A stretch of DNA of 5,023 bases, taken from positions 1-5,023 of the forward strand of contig DRZW01000061.1 of assembly GCA_011380105.1 (NCBI GenBank), read 5' to 3'. A program made the translations under genes and the position numbers. Origin of the DNA: Halothiobacillaceae bacterium. Its GTDB lineage: Bacteria > Pseudomonadota > Gammaproteobacteria > Halothiobacillales > Halothiobacillaceae. Under the pieces are notes generated by a model. That model searched no databases, had not been told where the DNA came from, and saw only the letters and a list, made by a program, of their open reading frames with translations. Within the stretch, counting starts at the first letter, position 1, and the number at the start of each line of letters is the position of its first letter. Positions 1-5,023 of this stretch are shown here, one piece after another.

Positions 1-801
1 ACCTTGGGTGCGCGCGTTGCTGATGCTCAGTGGGTCGATATTGCCGCACCGCGCGCTGAACATCAATCAGAACCGGTGGACTCCCAGCCAGAACCTGAGC
101 CAGAGCCAGAACCTGAGCGGGAACCAGAGCCGAGGCCGGAACCAGAACCGGAACCAGAACCGGAGCCAGAACCGGAGCCAGAACCGGAGCCAGAACAGGA
201 GCCAGAACCGGAGCCAGAACCCGAGCCAGAACCGGAGCAAGAACCGGAGCCAGAGCCGGAGAGAGACCCTGAGCCAGAACCAGAGCCAGAACCTGAGCCA
301 GAACCGGAGCCAGAACCTGAGCCAGAACCAGAACCAGAGCCGCAACCGGAACCTGAGCCAGAGCCTGAGCTGCAACCGGAACCTGAGCCAACGGTGGTTG
401 AAGAGAATGCATTGAAATTTGATGAAGATGCCAGCGAGACAATTGCCGGGCCTACCGGTGCGGATGAAAGCCTAACCACACCGGGTGATGAGATTGATGA
501 TAATGGTTTTGCTGACGATGAACAGGTGAGAGACCCTATTTACAGTGCTAGGTATTTAAACAATCCACCACCGGAATATCCGCGCATATCATTAAGGCGT
601 GGCGAAAAAGGTGAAGTCCGTCTGTTGGTTCGAGTTGATGCGCAAGGCTATCCGGTTTCCGTGGAGATTCATCAGTCAAGCGGGTATCGGCGCTTGGATG
701 ATGCAGCGCTGGAGGCAGTTTCAAACTGGACGTTCGTACCGGCTCGCCGAGGGGGTAAAGCCGTAGAGGGGCAAGTGATAGTTCCGCTGGTTTTTCAATA
801 G
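1..801 (+). CDS. tonB: TonB energy-transducing protein, 5'-truncated by window edge
   Basis: TonB carries energy from the inner-membrane ExbB-ExbD motor across the periplasm to outer-membrane receptors. The reading frame is open to the first base, so the true start and the N-terminal membrane anchor lie upstream; the TTG at 4 is only the first possible start codon inside the window. Counting from that TTG, residues 29-129 are an almost unbroken Glu-Pro repeat with occasional Arg or Gln. Residues 130-186 form an acidic linker, and residues 187-265 match the TonB C-terminal domain: a Tyr-Pro near its start, an EGxVxLxVxVDxxG-like strand, [13 protein letters not shown]-x-F-x-P and a closing VPLVF. 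The usual Lys-Pro part of the linker is missing. exbB follows 30 bases later and exbD follows exbB, which supports TonB over an unrelated TonB-C-domain protein. The family call is firm; the receptor partner is inferred from context. Confidence 0.93.
   Translation, partial: TLGARVADAQWVDIAAPRAEHQSEPVDSQPEPEPEPEPEREPEPRPEPEPEPEPEPEPEPEPEPEQEPEPEPEPEPEPEQEPEPEPERDPEPEPEPEPEPEPEPEPEPEPEPEPQPEPEPEPELQPEPEPTVVEENALKFDEDASETIAGPTGADESLTTPGDEIDDNGFADDEQVRDPIYSARYLNNPPPEYPRISLRRGEKGEVRLLVRVDAQGYPVSVEIHQSSGYRRLDDAALEAVSNWTFVPARRGGKAVEGQVIVPLVFQ
88..390 (+). repeat. Hexanucleotide Glu-Pro coding repeat in tonB
   Basis: This stretch is made of 6-base units of the form GAR-CCN, each coding Glu-Pro, with a higher-order 12-base unit GAACCGGAGCCA recurring several times. 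Single-base variants give scattered Gln, Arg, Asp and Leu codons. It encodes about 101 residues of the TonB linker. Because the unit is a multiple of three, gain or loss of units changes the linker length without shifting the frame. Long open frames on the opposite strand here (Ser-Gly runs) are by-products of the repeat. Confidence 0.95.
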
Positions 802-831
802 ATAATCAAAGATACATAAGCAGGATAAGAT

Positions 832-1548
832 ATGGATTTGACAGGGTTTATGGCCCATATAGACGGTGTTAAAGCAGGTGTGTTTATCATCTTGTTTTTA
901 ATGTCGCTGGCAACCTGGGCGGTGGCGATTGGCAAACTCTGGCAACTTCGACGGGTGCGTAAGCTTAACCGCGCGACCGAAGCGGCCTTCGAGTGGATAG
1001 ATTCTACAGCCGAGCTGGCGCGTCAGATTGCCGATGCACAGGGGCCGATGGCGGTAATTGTTAATCATGCTCTGTCTACCGCCCAGCGTTATCGCGGTTA
1101 TGTTTCTGATAATCCAGAGCAACGCCAACATTTAGATGATGCCTTGGTTCGTGGTCTACGCCAAGGGCTTGATCAGGCTGAAACTCGTCTTCAGAGTGGC
1201 CAGCTGCTGTTTGCTACCGTTGGTGCGCTTGCTCCGTTTATCGGCCTTTTTGGCACGGTTTGGGGCATTTACTTGGCATTGGTGGGTTTAGAGCATTTGG
1301 ATAATGTCACCATTGATGCAGTAGCCGGTCCATTGGGAGCGGCATTGGTCGCGACAGCCGCCGGACTTGCTGCAGCAATACCAGCAGTGCTGTTTTACAA
1401 CTTGTACAACCGCGCTATCCGTCTGTCAAACCAGCGACTAGAGGCTTTCGCACACGATGTGCATGCACTGATATTACATGATCCAGAGCTTAGCGCGTAT
1501 ATCGCCAAAGCCCGCGCACAAAAATCGGAACCAACGCTAGGAGGCTGA
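832..1548 (+). CDS. exbB: ExbB proton-channel subunit of the TonB motor
   Basis: ExbB is the pentameric inner-membrane scaffold that, with ExbD, uses the proton gradient to drive TonB. The 238-residue product is close to the usual family length. It has the MotA/TolQ/ExbB layout: a first membrane segment at about 16-37, a long cytoplasmic region at about 38-122, and paired membrane segments at about 124-150 and 164-192. The hallmark PFIGLFGTVWGI lies at 135-146. A PLGAALVATAAGLAAAIPA stretch starts near 167 and ends just before a YN pair; Thr175 in it corresponds to the conserved channel threonine of E. coli ExbB. The ATG at 832 has AGGA at 822-825, six bases upstream. The gene sits 30 bases after tonB and one base before exbD, so the three are probably co-transcribed. 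The TonB and ExbD neighbours argue against TolQ. Confidence 0.95.
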   Translation: MDLTGFMAHIDGVKAGVFIILFLMSLATWAVAIGKLWQLRRVRKLNRATEAAFEWIDSTAELARQIADAQGPMAVIVNHALSTAQRYRGYVSDNPEQRQHLDDALVRGLRQGLDQAETRLQSGQLLFATVGALAPFIGLFGTVWGIYLALVGLEHLDNVTIDAVAGPLGAALVATAAGLAAAIPAVLFYNLYNRAIRLSNQRLEAFAHDVHALILHDPELSAYIAKARAQKSEPTLGG

Positions 1549-1549
1549 A

Positions 1550-1957
1550 ATGTCATTCGGAAGAATGGGTGAAAAACAAGAACCGATGTCGGAAATGAAC
1601 GTCATTCCGCTGGTGGACATCATGCTGGTACTGCTGGTGGTTTTTATTGTTACCGCGCCGGTGGTGACCCATTCAGTGGTAATACAACTACCCCAAGCCA
1701 CGAGTGAGCCAACCGAGGACGTGCCCGATCAGCACACTATTGCAGTCGATGCCGAGGGTCGGTTGTATCTGGATGATCAGCCCACAAGCTTCGACCAATT
1801 GGCCCGAAGGCTAGCTGAAACCTACCTGCATAATCCCGAGGTTGCCGTGTTTGTTCGAGCTGATGAAACGACGCAATATGCAGAAATTGCCAAAATTATG
1901 TCGACGGTTCGCAACGCGGGGATTAGCCGGCTGGGCTTTGAGTCGCGACCGGAGTAG
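1550..1957 (+). CDS. exbD: ExbD proton-channel subunit of the TonB motor
   Basis: ExbD forms the dimer inside the ExbB pentamer and carries the proton-translocating aspartate. The product has 135 residues. A short cytoplasmic N-terminus is followed by the conserved MNVIPLVDIMLVLLVVFIVT (residues 16-35), in which Asp23 matches the essential aspartate of the family (Asp25 in E. coli). A periplasmic domain of about 95 residues follows; it contains the typical VAVFVRAD and YAEIAKIM elements. The ATG at 1550 lies one base after the exbB stop and has a perfect AGGAGG at 1539-1544 inside the end of exbB, indicating coupled translation. No strong terminator follows the stop, so transcription could run on towards hemP. 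TolR is the alternative family, made unlikely by the tonB-exbB context. Confidence 0.95.
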   Translation: MSFGRMGEKQEPMSEMNVIPLVDIMLVLLVVFIVTAPVVTHSVVIQLPQATSEPTEDVPDQHTIAVDAEGRLYLDDQPTSFDQLARRLAETYLHNPEVAVFVRADETTQYAEIAKIMSTVRNAGISRLGFESRPE

Positions 1958-1964
1958 CGCTGCG

Positions 1965-1993
1965 ATAAACGCCTAACCAAGCTAGTCGTTTAT
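1965..1993. repeat. Inverted repeat after exbD
   Basis: ATAAACG at 1965-1971 is repeated as its reverse complement CGTTTAT at 1987-1993, with a 15-base spacer. Within the spacer a second small dyad, CTA and TAG, can pair. It starts eight bases after the exbD stop. It could be a weak transcription end or attenuator for tonB-exbB-exbD, or a protein-binding dyad. The stem is AT-rich and the following bases (TCAAGGA) are not a T run, so it does not meet the usual intrinsic-terminator pattern. Confidence 0.4.
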
Positions 1994-2043
1994 TCAAGGA
2001 ATTGCACAATGGATAAACAGAAAAAAATTAACAAAAAAACCTT

Positions 2044-2062
2044 AATGCGAATGATTCTTGCT
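2044..2062. promoter_or_regulatory. Putative Fur box upstream of hemP
   Basis: AATGCGAATGATTCTTGCT is centred on a perfect GAAT-g-ATTC palindrome at 2049-2057. Compared by eye with the 7-1-7 Fur consensus TGATAATnATTATCA, 9 of 14 informative positions match. The site lies directly upstream of an extended -10 element, where bound Fur would block RNA polymerase. Genes downstream encode a HemP-like peptide and a TonB-dependent receptor, both typical Fur targets. The match is visual, not scored. Confidence 0.6.
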
Positions 2063-2070
2063 CAAAACTT

Positions 2071-2079
2071 TGTTATGAT
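2071..2079 (+). promoter_or_regulatory. Putative extended -10 promoter for hemP-receptor
   Basis: TGTTATGAT contains the extended -10 dinucleotide TG, one spacer base, and TATGAT, a five-of-six match to TATAAT. No good -35 hexamer is found 16-18 bases upstream, which is tolerated by extended -10 promoters. The expected transcription start, about seven bases downstream, falls at about 2086, the A of the hemP ATG. The Fur-like site at 2044-2062 covers the -35 region. Confidence 0.55.
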
Positions 2080-2085
2080 AGCAAG

Positions 2086-2184
2086 ATGGTTTTTAATCAG
2101 AGTCGTGAGGTGGTGATAGTGCATAACCAGGTGCGATACCACTTACGTATCACTCGTTCAGAAAAACTCATTCTTACCAAGTAA
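2086..2184 (+). CDS. hemP: HemP/HmuP-like haem-uptake peptide (32 aa)
   Basis: This frame is too short for ordinary gene calling but has a clear family signature. It encodes 32 residues: MVFNQS, then REVVIVHNQVRYHLRI at 7-22, and a TRSEKLILTK ending at residue 32. The REVxIxHxxxxYxLRxTRxxKLILTK pattern, ending exactly at the stop, is the hallmark of the HemP family. In Bradyrhizobium (HmuP) and Burkholderia (HemP) such proteins are reported to activate the adjacent haem-receptor gene; a direct transport role is not established. Family members are commonly about 45-60 residues, so this one lacks most of the variable N-terminus. ATG 2086 is the only ATG in frame after the stop at 2029-2031. No convincing ribosome binding site precedes it, and the predicted transcript start coincides with it, so translation may be leaderless. 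The receptor gene follows 63 bases later. Confidence 0.8.
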   Translation: MVFNQSREVVIVHNQVRYHLRITRSEKLILTK

Positions 2185-2191
2185 CCCCCGG

Positions 2192-2221
2192 GCAAGCCAG
2201 CCTTATGCAAGCCAGCCCTAC
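2192..2221 (+). repeat. 15-bp tandem duplication in the receptor leader
   Basis: GCAAGCCAGCCTTAT at 2192-2206 is followed directly by GCAAGCCAGCCCTAC at 2207-2221. The first 11 bases are identical and 13 of 15 match overall. It lies between the hemP stop and the receptor ribosome binding site (GAGGAG, 2236-2241). It may be a simple slippage duplication, or a paired binding site in the leader RNA or DNA. No coding function is visible. Confidence 0.75.
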
Positions 2222-2247
2222 AACTAAAACCGACCGAGGAGCAGAAA

Positions 2248-4353
2248 ATGAAAATTAAAAAAAGTATGTTGGCGATAGCGGTTAGTGCGGCGATCGCAAC
2301 GCAAGCAGTGTGGGCTGAAGATGCCGATATGATGGGTGATAATGTCGTCGCCAGTCCGGTGCTACTTGACCGAGTCACGATCACTGGTGGTATTGAACGA
2401 GTGACGGATATTCCTGGTGCCGTGCATGAGGTCACTTTGGAAGAAATCGAGCAAATCCAGCCGCGTTCGACCGAGGACTTAATTCGCCGTGTCCCGGGTA
2501 TTTATATCAAAAGAGAAGAGGACAGCGCGGTAGTAACCAATTTCGGTATTCGCGGTATTCCTGCTGATCAATACAAAACCACCGTTCTGGAGGATGGTAT
2601 TCCAATTCAGCCGGGGATTTTTGTCGGCAACCAACGTTACTACAACCCGCGTGTCCAGCGCATGAAAGGTGTTGAATTGCTTACCGGGGCGTCTGCACTG
2701 CGTTACGGGCCGGCTAGCAGTGGCGGTGTAATTAACTACCGTACCAAAACCCCGACTGATGGAATTGGCCTGACTGCCAAAATTGGCTCTTGGAATACTC
2801 GGGAAACCACGCTTGAGTTGGGTGGTAGCTCAAATTCCGGCGATGCAATCTTCGGTCTTTGGGCCACCAAAGCTAGCAGCGATGGCTGGATGGATAAAGA
2901 ATGGGATATGACTGATGTCATGGTCAAAGCCGGCACGGCGTTAGGTGATGATCAGTTTGTGACTGCAAAGTTCACATACTACGAAAACGATGCCAATATC
3001 TCTTATCGTGGTTACTTCCAGGATGCTTATGATGCCGGTGCGACTTTCAACCCAGCCCCGGATGACCGATATGAGACTGAACGAAAATCGTTTGATGTCA
3101 CCCATGATTGGGACATCAACCCCAATATGCGCATACAAACCATCGCTTACTGGATGGAGACCACGCGTGATTATTGGCGTTACAACATTGATCGTAACAA
3201 CCCCACCACAACCAATGCCGATGGATTAACCGTTTGGAACTTTACCGATATTCTTGAAGGACGGAATCGTGACTTTGAGCGGTACGGTATAGATTCGCGC
3301 CTGTTTTTGGTTCATGATGCATTCGGGATTCACAATGAGGCTGAATTCGGACTGCGCTACCTGCACGAAGAAATGCATGATACCCGTCCCCGTGCTACCC
3401 GTGCTGCACCGCGCAGCCCGATTGCGGTAGGCGATAAAGGCACGCGCCGTAATCGCTTGGACTCGGCTGAGAGCTGGGCGGCATTTGCGCAGAACCGTTT
3501 TTACCTTACTGATGCATTCAACGTAACTGCGGGTTTACGGGTCGAGCGCTACGAGCAAGGACGTAAAGACCGTATGTCCAATGACCCTAAAGATACGTTC
3601 TCGAATACAGAATTTCTTCCCGGCTTGGGCGCGACTTATGAAATAAGCCCGGCGCTACAAGTTTACGGTAGTATTTATCGTGCCTTCCAACCGCCGGTAA
3701 TTGGCAGTGTGATTGGCGTGGATGATGCGCCAACCGATGCAGAAAAATCCTTAAATCTGGAATTTGGTGTTCGCGGGGCGACAGGAGACTGGGACTACGA
3801 GATTTCCGCCTTCCAGATGGATTTCTCCAACCAAGTTGATCCGGGAGTTTCCGGTATCCGTAATCCCAATGAAGGCAGTGCTTTAATTCGTGGTATGGAA
3901 GCGGCAGTAGGTTTTCAATTACCCCAAGGGTTCCGCTTAGATGGCAACGTGACCTGGGTTCCTGTCGCCAAGTATGGGGAAGAACGCTTGGATCGTAGTG
4001 GCACCATTGCCAAAGGCAATCGCCTACCATACTCACCGGAGTGGGTTGCTAATTTGGCGCTTTCTTATAATCAAGGCCCGTTAAAAGCAGCGCTGATGTA
4101 CAACTACACCGATTCGGTATATGGTCTAGGCAATAATGTTCGCGAGATCGACCCCATAAATAATAGCTTTGGTGGCTTGGTGTCGAGCTATTACACTGTT
4201 GATCTAACCGCAAGCTATGACATTACCCAACAGTTTACCGTGTTTGGTGCTGTTAAGAATTTAACCGATGAGCGATACATCTCAGGGTTACGCCAAGGCA
4301 TCTACGCCGGGCCTGAGCGCAATTATGAGCTGGGCGTTAGCTACCGATTCTAG
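2248..4353 (+). CDS. TonB-dependent outer-membrane receptor, FecA-like
   Basis: The product is a 701-residue gated outer-membrane barrel that would import a metal complex using TonB energy. A signal peptide at 1-23 has a lysine-rich start, a hydrophobic core and a likely cut after AVWA. A TonB-box-like RVTITG lies at 42-47. The plug covers about 54-168: DIPGAVHEVT, the DLIRRVPGIYI segment, GIRGI, LEDGIPI, and RMKGVELLTGASALRYGPAS before GGVINYRTKTP. The rest is barrel and ends in YELGVSYRF with a terminal Phe, the outer-membrane assembly signal. ATG 2248 has GAGGAG at 2236-2241, six bases away. Plug style and the NLEFGVRG region resemble FecA-type receptors. The FRAP and NPNL motifs of classical haem receptors are absent (FQPP and SLNLE instead), yet the gene follows hemP and a Fur-like site. 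Haem, ferric citrate, another siderophore, or manganese given the nearby mntR, are all possible substrates. The receptor class is certain; the substrate is not. Confidence 0.93.
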   Translation: MKIKKSMLAIAVSAAIATQAVWAEDADMMGDNVVASPVLLDRVTITGGIERVTDIPGAVHEVTLEEIEQIQPRSTEDLIRRVPGIYIKREEDSAVVTNFGIRGIPADQYKTTVLEDGIPIQPGIFVGNQRYYNPRVQRMKGVELLTGASALRYGPASSGGVINYRTKTPTDGIGLTAKIGSWNTRETTLELGGSSNSGDAIFGLWATKASSDGWMDKEWDMTDVMVKAGTALGDDQFVTAKFTYYENDANISYRGYFQDAYDAGATFNPAPDDRYETERKSFDVTHDWDINPNMRIQTIAYWMETTRDYWRYNIDRNNPTTTNADGLTVWNFTDILEGRNRDFERYGIDSRLFLVHDAFGIHNEAEFGLRYLHEEMHDTRPRATRAAPRSPIAVGDKGTRRNRLDSAESWAAFAQNRFYLTDAFNVTAGLRVERYEQGRKDRMSNDPKDTFSNTEFLPGLGATYEISPALQVYGSIYRAFQPPVIGSVIGVDDAPTDAEKSLNLEFGVRGATGDWDYEISAFQMDFSNQVDPGVSGIRNPNEGSALIRGMEAAVGFQLPQGFRLDGNVTWVPVAKYGEERLDRSGTIAKGNRLPYSPEWVANLALSYNQGPLKAALMYNYTDSVYGLGNNVREIDPINNSFGGLVSSYYTVDLTASYDITQQFTVFGAVKNLTDERYISGLRQGIYAGPERNYELGVSYRF

Positions 4354-4416
4354 ATTGCGCTAGATGAGATAAGCGGCTAGGTTTGCCTATCTACAAGCTG
4401 CGAAAGCCCCGGTAAT

Positions 4417-4450
4417 AAAAAAGCCGATACCATTAGGTATCGGCTTTTTT
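4417..4450. terminator. Bidirectional intrinsic terminator
   Basis: A perfect 15-bp stem, AAAAAAGCCGATACC at 4417-4431 and GGTATCGGCTTTTTT at 4436-4450, encloses an ATTA loop. The GC-rich core is flanked by A6 on the left and T6 on the right, so it can act in both directions. It sits between convergent genes: 63 bases after the receptor stop and 74 bases beyond the mntR stop. Confidence 0.95.
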
Positions 4451-4467
4451 ATGAAAGTTTTCAGCTC

Positions 4468-4493
4468 GTGCGGGCTATGTTTTTGTGCCGCAC
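4468..4493. repeat. 6-bp dyad between terminator and mntR end
   Basis: GTGCGG at 4468-4473 pairs with CCGCAC at 4488-4493 across a 14-base spacer. The spacer contains GCTATGTTT at 4474-4482, identical to one half of the E. coli MntR operator as I recall it, but the other half is absent. The dyad lies downstream of both neighbouring genes and has no T run, so it is neither a clear operator nor a terminator. Confidence 0.3.
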
Positions 4494-4524
4494 AGTGGGA
4501 TTACTAACGCCGATATAGCTAGCT

Positions 4525-5010
4525 CTAGTCGGCAGTTTTTGAGGCGTTGTTTTGGGTAAATGCCGCCATAATCTCCAATGTTTCATCACTAACGTGATGC
4601 TCCATACCTTCAGCATCAATCCGGGCGATTTCATCGGGCACGCCTAAAGCACGCAAAAAGTCTAGCACCACCATATGGCGTGCTCGTGACTTTTCTGCCA
4701 TCTGTTTGCCCTCATCGGTTAAGAAAATCGAGCGGTATGGAGCAGCGTGCACCAGCCCACGTTCGTTCAACCGCTGAATCATCTTGGCCACCGTAGTCTG
4801 GCTGACCCCCATGCGCTGAGCTATGTCTACCGCCCTGGCCTCACCGCTGTGGGTTAAGAGCTCAGAAATGAGTTCCAAATAATCCTCAATCAACTCAGTT
4901 TCATGTGCTTTGCGCACACTGGAGTGCTGGCGAGCATGTAGCTCGGCGGCGGGCAAAAGATTATCCGCATCCAAATGCGGCCGATCAGGCATGTTGTCGG
5001 AAGTTTGCAT
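4525..5010 (-). CDS. mntR: MntR-type manganese-responsive transcriptional repressor
   Basis: This is a DtxR-family cytoplasmic dimer that binds DNA when loaded with Mn(II) and represses manganese import. The product has 161 residues, near the 155 of E. coli MntR and strongly similar to it as I recall that sequence. A winged helix-turn-helix spans about 58-100, with VDIAQRMGVSQTTVAKMIQR as the core and FLTDEGK in the wing. The dimerisation and metal-binding part is at about 105-155. The six ligands known from Bacillus subtilis MntR are all present: Asp43, Glu46, His112, Glu134, Glu137 and His138, the last three within DAEGMEHH. There is no C-terminal SH3-like domain, which fits MntR rather than DtxR or IdeR. 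Neither ATG 5010 nor the in-frame alternative at 4992 has a clear ribosome binding site; 5010 gives a length like the family's. The gene converges on the receptor gene across a shared terminator. Its promoter lies beyond the window. Confidence 0.93.
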   Translation of the reverse strand: MQTSDNMPDRPHLDADNLLPAAELHARQHSSVRKAHETELIEDYLELISELLTHSGEARAVDIAQRMGVSQTTVAKMIQRLNERGLVHAAPYRSIFLTDEGKQMAEKSRARHMVVLDFLRALGVPDEIARIDAEGMEHHVSDETLEIMAAFTQNNASKTAD

Positions 5011-5021
5011 AACGGTGTTAT
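5009..5021. promoter_or_regulatory. Short palindrome over the mntR start, possible operator
   Basis: ATAAC at 5009-5013 and GTTAT at 5017-5021 form a perfect 5-bp dyad around a 3-base centre, overlapping the mntR start codon on the minus strand. It could be part of an autoregulatory operator, but it does not match the E. coli MntR site well. The window ends two bases later, so the flanks cannot be judged. Confidence 0.25.
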
Positions 5022-5023
5022 AG

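Noticed and set aside
63..479. Long open frames on the minus strand and in another + frame across the tonB repeat
   Set aside because: Their products are monotonous Ser-Gly, Leu-Arg-Phe or Ser-Gln-Asn repeats, which are by-products of the Glu-Pro hexanucleotide repeat.
2075..2094. ATAGCAA (2078-2084), resembling part of an MntR operator near the hemP promoter
   Set aside because: The right half does not match, and the bases belong to the -10 element and the start of hemP.
2009..2116. A 35-codon frame (MDKQKKINKK...) with an AAGGA ribosome-binding-like site before it
   Set aside because: It runs through the Fur-like site and the -10 element and overlaps hemP in another frame. Its product is a Lys/Arg-rich sequence from A-rich DNA with no family I recognise. 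hemP explains the region better.
2131..2153. GATAC/GTATC hairpin candidate with bulge
   Set aside because: It lies inside the hemP coding sequence, the stem is only 5 bp, and codon constraint explains the bases.
2086..2247. A possible manganese (yybP-ykoY) riboswitch in the receptor leader
   Set aside because: I see no conserved riboswitch core or strong stem set, and the stretch is largely accounted for by hemP and the 15-bp duplication.
3587..4036. A 149-codon minus-strand frame inside the receptor gene
   Set aside because: It lies wholly within a well-supported receptor coding region, has no recognisable domain, and is a shadow of the + strand codons. The same holds for the minus-strand frames at 898-1131, 2097-2435, 2736-2936 and 2941-3138.
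4474..4482. GCTATGTTT, identical to one half of an E. coli-type MntR operator
   Set aside because: The partner half at 4461-4469 matches at only about three of nine positions, and the site lies downstream of both neighbouring genes.

Overview
The window reads as one energised outer-membrane uptake locus from a gammaproteobacterium. Base composition is moderate. The regulator at the right end closely resembles the Escherichia coli type of MntR, and the tonB-exbB-exbD gene order is the one seen in Vibrio- and Shewanella-like haem loci. The genus cannot be fixed from the sequence.

Left part (1-1957): the 3' portion of a TonB gene is followed by exbB (30 bases later) and exbD (1 base later), all on the + strand. 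Together they would form the inner-membrane proton-driven motor and its periplasm-spanning arm. The TonB carries a very long, almost purely Glu-Pro linker of about 100 residues, encoded by a hexanucleotide repeat. Its N-terminal anchor lies outside the window.

Middle part (1958-4353): a 128-base gap holds an imperfect inverted repeat, a Fur-box-like palindrome and a good extended -10 promoter. Immediately after the promoter is a very small gene of 32 codons, easy to miss, whose C-terminal half matches the HemP/HmuP haem-uptake family. It is followed by a 63-base spacer with a 15-base tandem duplication, then a complete 701-residue TonB-dependent outer-membrane receptor with signal peptide, TonB box, plug and barrel. 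The receptor looks more like the FecA (ferric citrate) type than a classical haem receptor, while its neighbour hemP argues for haem. The substrate is therefore open.

Right part (4354-5023): a perfect 15-bp stem forms a bidirectional terminator between the receptor and a convergent gene for an MntR-type manganese-responsive repressor with all expected metal ligands. The rest of the spacer between terminator and mntR (4451-4524) holds only a 6-bp dyad and no gene.

Proposed working: under iron limitation Fur would release the promoter at about 2050-2080, giving hemP and the receptor. TonB-ExbB-ExbD made from the upstream genes, perhaps also by read-through, would power the receptor. The nearby mntR may be coincidental or may link the locus to manganese. 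No wholly new system is apparent. The points most worth a second look are the tiny hemP with its possible leaderless start, the acidic TonB linker, and the mismatch between receptor type and neighbours.
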